DNA from: Ectocarpus siliculosus
Taxonomy: Eukaryota; Sar; Phaeophyceae; Ectocarpales; Ectocarpaceae
Assembly (NCBI GenBank): GCA_000310025.1
Contig: FN648626.1
Coordinates: forward strand, 1 to 64,000
Length of the DNA: 64,000 nt
Direction of reading: 5' to 3'
Shown here: positions 54,335 through 64,000 of the stretch, piece after piece
How the letters are laid out: each line of letters opens with the position of its first letter
Position numbering within the stretch: position 1 is the first letter of the stretch
Position numbers and translations under genes: made by a program
Notes under the pieces: model-generated
Told to the model about the DNA's origin: nothing
Seen by the model: the letters and a program-made list of their open reading frames with translations, nothing else
Database searches by the model: none

Positions 54335-54980
54335 TCTCAGGATGGTCGTCGTGACGTGATACATTTCTTGTTATTGGTACGAAAAAGAATAAAAAGATGG
54401 CTCGATTTTTGTATTTCTACAGCAGTGTGGACCAGACGCCCGCGTACTACGGCAACGACCTAACTGGATGGGATACTTCCTGCCGCGGCGAACCATAGTA
54501 CCATGCGATGCATTCGTCCGTTCGTGTGTCGCGCGGCTGCCACATGTGTCGACGACAGGTACACGTAGAGTTCTCGCCATGTTGTCGTTACCGCGCAGGA
54601 GGACCCCTCGGAGATCTTCCACATGGTGCTACAACGAGAGCAGTACAACTGTACATCGATGTCGTAGGAGAGTGGAGTTGTGCTGTCACGGCATCTTCCA
54701 CGCACTCTCCTACCGGTGCTTGCGTCGATTGGAGTCTTGTAGGCCGAAATACAAGAGTGGGTTGGGTTCCCGGGTTGTGGAAGCAAACCGGCCTGAAACA
54801 ACAGAGAAGGCGGTGTTCTATTTACTACAATATCCCGCTCAACAGTTTTTTTTTTTTTGCGACATGGGGTTGCATATTTCTTTGTCACTGCCGAAAAAGA
54901 CCGCTGAATATTTACGCAGTCCATCTTTCGCATTTATTATTTACACCGAACGACGCAGGACGGGTGTGTCTACTTTCATT

Positions 54981-55019
<39 letters not shown>

Positions 55020-55890
55020 CTCTTCCCAATAAAAACCGTTCCGATCTCTCTCTTTCCAGTACCTTCATATGTCCGTACTGATCCAACACTTGACGCGGTC
55101 GTTCCCGTGGTCACAGGCTAACTTACCCTAAAAAGGTACGCTCAAACAACTGGCCCCGAGGGGTCCGCAAGTAAGTCAATAGAAATCAACGACAAATATT
55201 CTGGAGTCCTCCGCTCCCTCTACGCGCTATGCGAGGTAACAACTGAGACTCGGAGTCCGCATCACGGGCCAGAGAGAAAGAGGTACACCCCCTTGGTTCA
55301 ATATTGGTGCTTCACACGCAAGCAGAGACAAGGCCATCTGACCCAGAAAAAGAGAGAAAAAAGAGCGACAAAGCGAAAAAAAAGAAAGAGAGAAAAAAGA
55401 GAAAAGGAAACAGGAAGAAAAGACAATCGTTTTCCACGACGCAAACGTCGACGTCTCCGTTTTTTTTTTGTTCCCTTCGCACTCCTTCCTTGCGGCGGTT
55501 TTCACACCAACTTCGAACCAGAACGTGGGGTGCAATTTCCTCTCTTCGTACCTTCCTCGTCGGTCTTCTCCATCGTTATGTACAGAATGTATACAACCTC
55601 GATTTTTCGGCTCTTCGATTCCGATAGACAAGACTACGGACTGACATGTCCCTTTCACCCCTGACGGGACCACGCGGTCGTTGAGTGCCGAAATTCTTCA
55701 CCACTTCCTTGCCTCTCCCAACACCGCCGCTTCTTCCCGCCCCTACAAATCCTCTCCCCGTAGCAAGCTCATTGAGGGATCCGGACAATCCTTCTTCGTC
55801 CTCTTTCCTTTCTCCCGGGCACTCACCACCATCCGTCCTGGGTGTTGGCCCCCAGCCCCATTGGGGGGCGGGGGGCCAATCCAACCCTAG
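54335..55890 (-). repeat. Right arm of the large inverted repeat
   Basis: Partner of 44578-46275. It includes an R2 copy (54985-55440) with a 42-base TTG run and ends in the GC-rich patch and CCAACCCTAG. The space between the arms is about 8 kb. Confidence 0.8.
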
Positions 55891-56120
55891 TTTAGTTTAC
55901 CTTGGGCGAATTTGGCGAGATAGCACAAACAAAGGACACACCAGAACCAAAGGACACAAAAAACGTACGTCGAAACGTCATCAATCGAAGCATATATTTT
56001 TCGAGCCGGCAACATTCCGGAGGAGAGGCTGTCGATCACCCTACGGTGGTGGCATCACCTTCGCCACGTGCAACGCCGTACACAATTCATTGCCATTTGC
56101 CGTGCGTCGTACTTCTTTAC

Positions 56121-56307
56121 AGTTTGGGGTGCTCGGCAGAGTATACTCTCTACGGGGCCTCCGGGGGATACGTGGATGGTATGTATTGACGGACGTGCTG
56201 CATGGCGATGGTGTGGCCTACCGCATGTCTCTCACTCTCTAAGCAACAAGGTCTTGAGTCAAACCTTCTTTCTCTTTCGGCCTCTGACAAGCTACCGCAC
56301 CCAAACA
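56121..56307 (+). repeat. 5' LTR of the plus Gag-only element
   Basis: 187 bp, starting AGTTTGGGG where the other copies have TGTTTGGGG and ending CCCAAACA. Confidence 0.88.
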
Positions 56308-56572
56308 CAACACATTGTGAGGCCTGGTGTTGGTAGTGGGTATTGGCGTCTGAGCTGAATGTGCCTGGCCAATGGGGCGGCGAATACGTTTTTTATAACC
56401 AAGCTGGGACGTGGCCAACGGGGACGGGACAGCACGGCAGCGGGTAGTATAAAGCTGGGACGGTGGCCATCGGGGACCGGGGCAGCAGAGAGAGGGTGTA
56501 TTGCTGGGACAGCGCTTCAGGGCTGGGAAAGGAGGGTACGGGATATTTTTCAAGCGTAGATTATAGCAGAGA

Positions 56573-58512
56573 GGAGCGGCGGAATAGGAGGAGATTTCGC
56601 CCGGAGAGGAGACTACAGCTGTGCGCATCAAGATGGAGGAGTGGTCGCGCAGCGCAGCAGAGAAGCTACGAGCTGCCGAGTCCGAGGTGGAGAGGCTGGT
56701 GAAGGCACTTAGAGTTACGGAGGCTGCCGAGTATGAGAGGGAGAGACTTAGGCAGCAGCAACACCAACAACAACAACAACAACAACAGCAGCAGCAGCGA
56801 TGGAGTGCTCAATCGCAGCAGCAGTCATCGCAGTTACAGCAGCGTTCTCGTGGTTTTGTCCGTCAACAGAACCAAGACTGCGTTTTCGCTCAGAGTCACC
56901 AGGCCCGGCAGCACCAGCAATCGGCGCGGCAGCAGCAGCAGTCGCCGCCAACCAGCCTTAGTGGGATGTATGACTGCGGGAGCAACGCTGTGTATTTCCA
57001 GCAGGAATCACCCCCTCCGTCCGGTACGGTATACCATTGCACTGGGTACGGCAGGAACAGCCACCACGGCGGAGAATGTGCCGGTCCCCGCAGGTTCGAG
57101 AGTACCTGCGGCGCCTGTGGTCAGGACGGCCATATGTGGCGGAACTGCGCCGTGCATCTTCATGGCCGCAGCGGCGAGGATGACTGCCGTATCGTCCGCG
57201 GTGGCTGCTGGATGGACGTCAATGGTGGCGGCAGCTGCATCGACATGGGTGGTGGCGTCGGTGGAAGCCCGGTTGTGCAGCAGCAGGTGGTGGTAGACAA
57301 CAACCACCGCTCTGATTTTGTTGACCTGGTTCACGTTGGCCGCGAGGTGGTGGCAGAGAGCGAGGACCGCTCTGATTTTGTCGACCTGGTTCACGCTGGC
57401 GGCGCTGTGGACGGTGATGATGACGGATGGTGTGGATGGAATGGTTCTGTCGACATGGTTCACGCTGGTGGCAGTGTCTGAGTTGATGTTCTCACCGCTT
57501 CTGCGGCGAGGACAATGGCCGGAGCGCCCGCGGTGGCGGCAGGAGTGGCGGCATCGGAAGCAGCTCGAGCGGCGACGGCGGTGAAATCCGGTGGCAGTGT
57601 TTCCCCCGCTGCGGCGGCCGGGGGGTGGCCGGAGTCCCCGCCGTGGCGGGAGGAGCGGCAGCATCGGCGGCAGTTCCAGCGGCGACGGCGGCGAACTCTT
57701 GCGACAGTGTTCCCTCCGCGACGGCGGCGTGGGAAATCGCCGGGGTCCCTGCAGTGGCGACAGGAGCAACGGCATCGGCAGCAGCTCCAGAGGCGACGGC
57801 GGTGACCTCCGGCGGCGGTAGTGTTTCCCTCGTAGCGACGGCGGGGGAAGCGCCCGATGGGCTCGCGGCGGCAGCTGGAGCAGCGGCATCGGCGGCGGTT
57901 CCAGCGCCGACGGCGACAGTGCCCGGCGACACTGATATTTCCGTAACGGTGGCGGGGAGAACGACCGGAGCACCCGCGTTGGTGGTTGGAGCGTCGGCAT
58001 GGACGGCGGTTCCAGCGGAGACGGCGGCGGCACCCGACGGTGTTGTTTTCCCCGCTGCGGCGGCGGCGGCGAAAATGCCTCGAGATCCCGCGCAGGTGGC
58101 TACAGCGGCGGCATCGGCGGTTGGAGTGGTGACATCTGTGACGGCGCCACCCGCGACGGGGGTGCGCGGGGCCAACGGTCCCGGGGCGGACGACCCGGTC
58201 GATTGCTCCGGCAGTTGCAGCGGCAGCAGCAGCAGCAGCAGCAGCGGCGGCAGCAGTAGCAAAGACGAGGTAGGGGAGACCGATGTGGCCTGGTTTCGGG
58301 CACTGCTACGCCGCTTCGACCTGGGGAAGCTCTGCCGGTTGAAGGCTGGGAGAGTGGGGCCGGTGCTGGGTGTGGGCATCCCGGTCGACCGTGGAAAGAT
58401 GTCGTGGGGGCAACGGCCGGGGCGCGCGTATTCGCGACCGGAGCAGGGGCAGGAGGGCCGTGAAGCGGAGAACGGATTAGAACATGATATATCTCTGAGG
58501 AGTTTGTTTTGA
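56573..58512 (+). pseudogene. Decayed gag of the plus Gag-only element
   Basis: Homologous to the intact minus-strand ORF at 61633-63717. The expected start codon is ATA, an early one-base insertion shifts the frame, and the first knuckle has lost a Cys (CTGYGRN where the other copy has CTRCGRN). A TGA at 57479 interrupts the frame, and later parts lie in other frames. The second knuckle (CGACGQDGHMWRNC) and the tandem Ala-rich repeats are still visible. Confidence 0.82.
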
Positions 58513-58744
58513 GTAATTGGGGCACGTTTTCCCGAAGTTTCCCGTCCACGTTCTGACGCAACTCCGATGTAATGCTTAACTTTACTCGGTATTTTTCCAA
58601 GTAATTGTTTGCGTTTGACTGCTTGAGAATATAGTTGAGCATTTTCTCAATAGGGTGATCTGTTAATTGACAGACCTTTTAGGGTATAGCAATTTGACTC
58701 TATCAGAATGTTCGTAGATCGTATCTCGTACCGAGCAGGGCGGC

Positions 58745-58930
58745 TGTTTGGGGTGCTCGGCAGAGTATACTATCTACGAGGCCTCCGGGAGATACGCGGA
58801 TGGTATGTATTGACGGACATGCTGCATGGCGATGGTGTGGCCTACCGCATGTCTTTACCTCCCTAAGCATCAAGGATTTGAGTCAACCTTCTTCCTCTTT
58901 CGGCCTCTGACGAACTACCGCACCCAATCA
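58745..58930 (+). repeat. 3' LTR of the plus Gag-only element
   Basis: 186 bp; TGTTTGGGG start, CCCAATCA end, followed by the TTTAC duplication. A GAGCAGGGCGGC tract precedes it as a possible polypurine primer. Confidence 0.88.
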
Positions 58931-59044
58931 TTTACTCCCCAAACCCCCTTCACCTTTCTCAACAAGACTCAACCACCGTTTCTTCGAACGGTTTCGCGTC
59001 CAGCGCCTTCTTCGCGTTCCTCCTACTCCTCTTTCGTCATCCTC

Positions 59045-59377
59045 TTACTCCTTTCCCTCCCTGTCCGCCGCCTTCTCGTCCTCGAAGTCCTCCTCCGACT
59101 CGGAGCTCTTGTCCTCAACCGAGCCCCCCTTCTCCGCTGACGACTCGTCTGAGAGTGACTCGTCTTGAGAGTGACTCGTAGGTTTCTGGTGTGGGAAATT
59201 TCGTCGTGTGACGGGATCGTTGATAGGGATCCCCTCCGAAAGGAGACTGTGCTCATCATAACCACTCTCCCGCAAGCTCTTTCTCTCTCTCTCTCTCTCC
59301 TCTGCTACGGACGGCACCGCAGCTGCGGTGCACGCAAGCTCGCCAGGGGCTACGTGGGTTTTTCTACCCCCGTGCAT
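59045..59377 (-). CDS. Small acidic ORF, uncertain
   Basis: ATG at 59377, 110 codons, Ser/Glu/Asp-rich C-terminus (DESLSDESSAEKGGS). It lies between the two Gag-only elements. No domain; it may be a chance frame or an exon of an interrupted gene. Confidence 0.2.
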   Translation of the reverse strand: MHGGRKTHVAPGELACTAAAVPSVAEERERERKSLRESGYDEHSLLSEGIPINDPVTRRNFPHQKPTSHSQDESLSDESSAEKGGSVEDKSSESEEDFEDEKAADREGKE

Positions 59378-59575
59378 GAACTCCGCGCCTTGTAAATATA
59401 ATTTGGAATGGCCTTGTTCATATAGGAAATTGCTTGGTGTTAGGGGGGGGGGCGTCCCCCCCCCCAGCCCCGGAGAGGTCCAAATTTAATATTTGGCGGG
59501 TAGGTTTCGGAATCGTTTTTTGTTGCGGCTCCTTGAGGCCCTCCACATTTTTCTGCTTGCTGGCTCCTGTAACAG

Positions 59576-59763
59576 TGTTTGGGTGCGGTAGCCCGTCAGA
59601 GGCCGAAAGAGAAAGAAGGTTGACTCAAGACCTTTGGTTGATTAGAGAGTGAGAGACATGCGGTAGGCAACACCATCGCCATGCAGCATGTCCATCAACA
59701 CATTTCATCCGCGTACCCCCCGGAGGCCCCGTAGACAGTATACTCTGCCGAGCACCCCAAACA
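59576..59763 (-). repeat. 3' LTR of the minus Gag-only element
   Basis: 188 bp, TGTTTGGGG ... CCCAAACA on the minus strand, preceded by CCGGGGGGC as a likely polypurine tract. Confidence 0.85.
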
Positions 59764-61632
59764 GCCCCCCGGCTCGGTACGAGATACGATCTACGAAATC
59801 CTCGTCACGACTATCATTGCCAGGTAAAACGGCGATAAATCAAACTATGCATCCACACGGAAATCATCCACCATTCATTCCAATTCAAACAATTTCCCAA
59901 TAAAATATGCTCTACGAAATGTTTCAAATCTTCTGATGATATCAAATTACTATCTCCTAAAAGGTCTGTCAATAAACAATTCACCCTCTTGAGAAAAATG
60001 CTTTACCAAATTGTCAAGAAGTCAAAACACAAACAGTCACCCTTGGAAAAATACCCAACAAAGATACACATTACATCAGAATCACGTCAGAACGGGGACG
60101 GGTAACTCCGGGAAAACGTGTCCAACGTCCTGACTTAGTCAGAACAAATTCCTCAGATAGACATTCATGTTTCAACTCATTGACCAGCTCAAATAACAAT
60201 CGGAAGCACAAAGGCTTCAACCATGACTTACGAGAACATGCCAAATCCTTCCTCCAATACCCAATACCTTGATAAATATACCAGTCCAACACCCCCCCTG
60301 CTGTAACATCCATCCCAAACACGAAGAAACCAAACAAACAAGTCCAAAACAAACATGAAGAAACCAACAAATCCCAAACAGACAATAAACAATCCAGCAG
60401 CCCCCTTGCTGGGACATTTCAGATAAACGCAACAAAAATCCCATTCAATATTCAATTCCATGTCACCTCTGCAGGTAAAACGCGGAAAACGATCCCCAGG
60501 GAAAACACGGAAAATCTCACCATGAACTGCCAAACCCGATGTCAGAAACACTGCTTGTTGTACTGCGGCGGACAGCATGGTATCACATCCCCCCCCCATG
60601 ATTTCCGACAGCAGTACAACAATCAGGCGAGATACGCAAAATCCAGCATGCTAATTCTGCATCGAACTTCACCAACTCCAAACCCCAAACAAGAAAACAA
60701 AATATATCAAAGAAAAGGCGTCACACGTCCAGCACATACCAGTCTGCCGTACAGGCCTACTTGGGAAGGAAAATTGCTACTCCGCAAGGATTGGCTCGCC
60801 GGATACGGTACATCGGAGGGACAGAGAAACGGTGCGTGCCCCCCAACGTCTTTACCCAGCACGTCGCACGCCAAGCCAACGCCTACTTACATATGTCCAG
60901 TACCATCAGAAAAACATAGCGGTAACTACCATAGAGAATGTTATCCCAACAAAGAAGGAAAAACCAAAGTGGAACAAACCGCCATAGAGAATGTTATCCC
61001 AACAAAGAAGGAAAAACCAAAGTGGAACAAACCGTACGCAGAAACTATACTACCACCGCCATTTGAGATATTTTACTGGCAAACAACAGCCCCCCGGCCG
61101 CAACATTCCATTTGCCTCCCAGAAAAACAATAATCTACCATGGAGATTCCCTGCCATTTGGCCGTGGAAATTAGTATCTACCATGGAGATTCCCTGCCAT
61201 TTGGCCGTGGAAATTAGTGTCCCTGCAAAGTAAAACGCGGGTGGGCATCTCGACAGAACAAAACAAAAACAAATCCAAACCTGCAAATGTGCCAACGATA
61301 GGAAAAATGATTTGCAGACGGTGAAAAATGCAGCATTGTATCTGAAGATCAAAACACAAGAACAACATCCTGCACAAAACAAATTTCAGAAAAATGACAA
61401 GAATACGCAAACAAACATCACGTGCCTTGGCGAGTTAAAGACCCCAGCAGAAGTCGCGCTGCTTGCCCTCATTGTTGGACTCGCCTGGTCCTCCGAACTC
61501 CCTTCCCCGCTTCATGATCCTCCTCTCGTTGCTCCGGTCGCGAACACGGGCTCCCCGGCCGTTGCCCCCGCGACATCTTTCCACGGTCGAACGGGCTGTC
61601 CACCCCCATCACCGGCCCCACTCTCCCAGCCT

Positions 61633-63717
61633 TCAGCCGGCAAAGCTCCCCCAGGTCGAAGGGGCGCAGCAGTGCCCCAAACCAGGCCACATCCATCCCC
61701 TCTGCCTCGTCGTTGCTACTGCTGCCGCTGCAGCTGCTGCTGCTGCCGCTGCAGCTGCTGCTGCTGCTGCTGCTGCTGGAACCATGGACCAGGTCGTCCA
61801 CCCCGGGATAGTTGGCGCCGCGCACCCCCGAACACACGGTGCCGGGATCGAAAGGGTGCGTGGACGCCCCCCTCTCGCCACAGACGCTGTCACATAGCAG
61901 CCATCAACCTCACCTGCGCACCAACCGCCATCATCGCTGCCGTCGTCGATGCCGTTGACCACCGCTTCTCCGTTGCTGGCCGCCCCCCCAACCGATATGG
62001 TGGGGGAAACGTTACCGACGGTCGCCATCGTAGCGGCCGGTGCCGTCGCCGCGGGCGCGGGTCGTGCCGTCACCGATGTCGCCACTCCAGCCGCCGATGC
62101 CGCCACTGTAGACACCTGCGCGGGCTCTCGAGCCATTCTCCCCGCCGCCGCAGCGGGAGAAACAACACCGTCGGGTGCCGCCGCCGTCGCCGCTGGAACC
62201 GCCGTCGATACCGACGCTCCAACCACCATCGCGGGCGCTCCGGTTGTTCTACCCGCCACCGTCGCGGAGATAACAGTGTCGCCGGGCACCGCCGCCGTCG
62301 CCGCTGGAACCGCCGCCGATGCCGCTACTCCAGCTGTCGCCGCGAGCCCTCCGGGCGCTTCCTCCGCCGTCGCTGCGAAGGAAACACTACCACCGACGTA
62401 GGTCGCCACCGTCGCCTCTGGAGCTGCTGCCGATGCCGCCGCTCCTGCCGCCACTGCAGGGACCCCGGCAATTCCCCCCGCCGCCGTCGCGGCGACAACA
62501 CTACCGCCGCCGTAGGTCGCCGCCGTAGCCGTTGGAGCTGCCGCCGATGCCGCCGCTCCTGCCGCCACCGCGGGGACTCCGGCCACCCCCCCTGCCGCCG
62601 CCGCGGGGAAAACACTGCCGCCAGAGGTCACCGCCGTCGCCGCCGGAGCTGCTGCCGATGCCGCCGCTCCTGCCGCCACCGCGGGGACCCCGGCCGTTCC
62701 CCCCGCCGCCACCGCGGGGAAACCACTGCCGCCGGAGATCGCCGCCGTCGCCGCTCGAGCTGCTGCCGATGCCGCCACTCCAGTCGCCAACGCAGGCGCT
62801 CCGGCCATTTCCCCCGCCCCAGCAGCGGGGAAAACATCATCGCAGACACTTCCACCAGCGTGAACCATGTCCACAGAATCATTCCATCCAAACCATCCGT
62901 CATCATCACCGTCCACAGCGCCGCCAGCGTGAACCAGGTCGACAAAATCAGAGCGGTCCTCGCTCTCTGCCACCACCTCGCGGCCAACGTGAACCAGGTC
63001 AACAAAATCAGAGCGGTACTCGCTCTCTACCACCAACTGCTGCTGTACGACCGAGCTTCCACCGATGTCCATGCAGCTTCCGCCGCCATTGACGCCCATC
63101 CAGCAGCCACGGCGGACGATACGGCCGTCATCCTCGCCGCTGCTGCCATGAAGATGCACGGCGCAGTTCCGCCACATATGGCCGTCCTGACCACAGGCGC
63201 CGCACGTACCCTCGAACCTGCGGGGTGCGGTGCATTCTTCGCCGTGGTGGCCGTTCCTGCCGCACCGAGTGCAATGGTATACCCTACCAGGCGGAGGGGG
63301 TGATTCCTGCTGGAAATACACGGCGTTTCTCCCGCAGTCATATATCCCACCAACTCCGGTTGGCGGCAGCTGCTGTTGCTGCCGCGCCTGGTGGCTCTGA
63401 GTGAAAACGCAGTGTTGGTTCTGCTGAGGGACAAAACCACCACGAGAACACTGCTGTACCTGCGATGGCTGCTGCTGCCATTGAGCACTCCATCGCTGCT
63501 GCTGTTGTTGTTGTTGTTGTTGCTGCCGCCTAAGTCTCTCCTTCTCATACCCGGCAGCCTCCGCAGCTCTGAGCACCTTTACCAGTCTCTCGACCTCCGA
63601 CTCGGCAGCTCGTAGCTTCTCTGCTGCGTTGCGCGACCTCTCCTCCATCTTGATGCGCACAACTGTAGTCTCATCCCTTTGCGAATCTCTTCCTATTCCG
63701 CCGCTTCTCTCCGCCAT
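61633..63717 (-). CDS. gag: Gag of the minus Gag-only element, two CCHC knuckles
   Basis: ATG at 63717, 694 codons without a break. It starts with a charged helix likely to form a coiled coil (AAEKLRAAESEVERLVKVLR), then a Gln tract. Two zinc knuckles with C-x2-C-x4-H-x4-C spacing (CTRCGRNGHHGEEC and CGACGQDGHMWRNC) are the signature of nucleocapsid RNA binding. Three acidic repeats built on RSDFVDLVH/DSVDMVH follow. The last half is about six imperfect Ala-rich repeats of 37-39 residues (VAAGAAASAAAPAAT core) and a poly-Ala tract. No protease, RT or integrase follows. It probably packages element RNA while relying on enzymes of a partner element (inference). Confidence 0.8.
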   Translation of the reverse strand: MAERSGGIGRDSQRDETTVVRIKMEERSRNAAEKLRAAESEVERLVKVLRAAEAAGYEKERLRRQQQQQQQQQQRWSAQWQQQPSQVQQCSRGGFVPQQNQHCVFTQSHQARQQQQLPPTGVGGIYDCGRNAVYFQQESPPPPGRVYHCTRCGRNGHHGEECTAPRRFEGTCGACGQDGHMWRNCAVHLHGSSGEDDGRIVRRGCWMGVNGGGSCMDIGGSSVVQQQLVVESEYRSDFVDLVHVGREVVAESEDRSDFVDLVHAGGAVDGDDDGWFGWNDSVDMVHAGGSVCDDVFPAAGAGEMAGAPALATGVAASAAARAATAAISGGSGFPAVAAGGTAGVPAVAAGAAASAAAPAATAVTSGGSVFPAAAAGGVAGVPAVAAGAAASAAAPTATAATYGGGSVVAATAAGGIAGVPAVAAGAAASAAAPEATVATYVGGSVSFAATAEEAPGGLAATAGVAASAAVPAATAAVPGDTVISATVAGRTTGAPAMVVGASVSTAVPAATAAAPDGVVSPAAAAGRMAREPAQVSTVAASAAGVATSVTARPAPAATAPAATMATVGNVSPTISVGGAASNGEAVVNGIDDGSDDGGWCAGEVDGCYVTASVARGGRPRTLSIPAPCVRGCAAPTIPGWTTWSMVPAAAAAAAAAAAAAAAAAAAVATTRQRGWMWPGLGHCCAPSTWGSFAG

Positions 63718-63968
63718 AGTCTACACTTGAAAAATATCCCGTACCCTGCTGTCCCAGCCCTGAAGCGCTGTCCCAGCAATACACCCCCTGCTGTCCCGGT
63801 CCCCGATGGCCACCGTCCCAGCTATACACTACCCGCTGCCGTGCTGTCCCGTCCCCGTTGGCCACGTCCCAGCTTAGCTATATATATCGTATTCGCCGCC
63901 CCATTGACCCGGCACATACAGCTCAGACGCCAATACCCACTACCAACATCAGGCCATACAATATATCG

Positions 63969-64000
63969 TGTTTGGGTGCGGTAGCCCGTCAGAGACCGAA
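63969..64000 (-). repeat. Start of the 5' LTR of the minus Gag-only element (partial)
   Basis: TGTTTGGG at 63969 and the following bases match the end of the other LTRs. The rest lies outside the window. Confidence 0.8.

Larger units (their letters stand above)
56121..58930 (+). mobile_element. Complete Gag-only LTR element, plus copy
   Basis: 2810 bp with LTRs at 56121-56307 and 58745-58930 and the 5-bp target duplication TTTAC on both sides (56116-56120, 58931-58935). LTR ends form a short inverted repeat (TGTTTGGG ... CCCAAACA; the first base of the 5' LTR is changed). It has no protease, RT or integrase, only a decayed gag, which fits the TR-GAG class of non-autonomous LTR elements. Confidence 0.88.
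59576..64000 (-). mobile_element. Gag-only LTR element, minus copy, runs off the window
   Basis: 3' LTR at 59576-59763; the 5' LTR starts at 63969 and continues beyond 64000. It holds an open gag (61633-63717). Compared with the plus copy it has an extra segment of about 1.4 kb between gag and the 3' region (roughly 60130-61470). That segment contains two short direct duplications (60940-61032 and 61136-61217) but no recognisable pol domain. Confidence 0.82.

Noticed and set aside
57008-58033. 341-codon minus-strand Pro/Arg-rich ORF (and 61312-63303 on the plus strand)
   Set aside because: Shadow frames opposite the GC-rich gag repeats; the other frame carries the zinc knuckles.
1-64000. Integrated large DNA virus or bacterial origin
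   Set aside because: No capsid, packaging or replication genes of such viruses and no bacterial operon structure. Genes are intron-split and transposon-derived.

Overview
The window is a gene-poor, transposon-rich stretch of a eukaryotic nuclear genome. Coding segments are split by GT-AG and probable GC-AG introns. Base composition is near balance, CAG/CTG and TTG microsatellites are frequent, and almost every recognisable protein belongs to a mobile element. The mix (Ty3-type LTR element with a chromodomain-like tail, tyrosine-recombinase retroelements with split direct repeats, pogo/Tigger transposon, PIF/Harbinger-like MITEs, Helitron-like remnant, tRNA-derived SINE) suggests a stramenopile, most likely a brown alga. 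That is an inference from element content only.

Layout. 1-3.1 kb: mostly anonymous, with one minus-strand exon. 3.12-11.41 kb: a complete Ty3-like element with two apparently identical 296-bp LTRs, a short Gag with a CCCH zinc finger, a protease ORF and a 1474-codon pol. 11.69-14.59 kb: an unrecognised six-exon gene whose introns join into one 558-residue frame. 14.6-20.3 kb: noncoding, with small tandem duplications. 20.39-25.46 kb: a Tigger-type transposon (TA target duplication, 24-bp inverted termini) with a three-exon DDD transposase and a buried relic of a second Ty3-like element.

26.1-43.6 kb is one nested stack. A repeat called R1 here (copy R1a) was hit by two tyrosine-recombinase retroelements, YR2 and YR1, and by two MITEs. 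One MITE was later split by a second R1 copy (R1b), which itself received a SINE. R1b preserves the unoccupied version of all four insertion sites in R1a, so the insertion boundaries can be read base by base. YR1 (7.7 kb, minus strand) has the A1 / B1-A2 / B2 split-repeat layout of Ngaro/PAT-type elements. It has a Q-rich ORF1, a CCCH-finger Gag-like ORF, RT-RNase H with disabling stops, and a frameshifted tyrosine recombinase.

Between the YR1 Gag and RT lies the most unusual object in the window: about 21 short hairpins in 0.95 kb (33.82-34.77 kb). They share a near-constant six-base loop and have different, self-complementary stems, yet on the minus strand nearly all of them read in one frame as Ala-Asp-Thr or Val-Asp-Ala.

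44.6-55.9 kb: a large inverted repeat (arms of about 1.6 kb) encloses three further R1 copies and a minus-strand Helitron-like pseudogene. 56.1-64 kb: two inverted copies of a Gag-only LTR element. The plus copy is complete with a 5-bp target duplication but has a decayed gene. The minus copy has an open 694-codon gag with two CCHC knuckles and runs off the window. Apart from the six-exon gene and possibly one or two isolated exons, I see no host gene.
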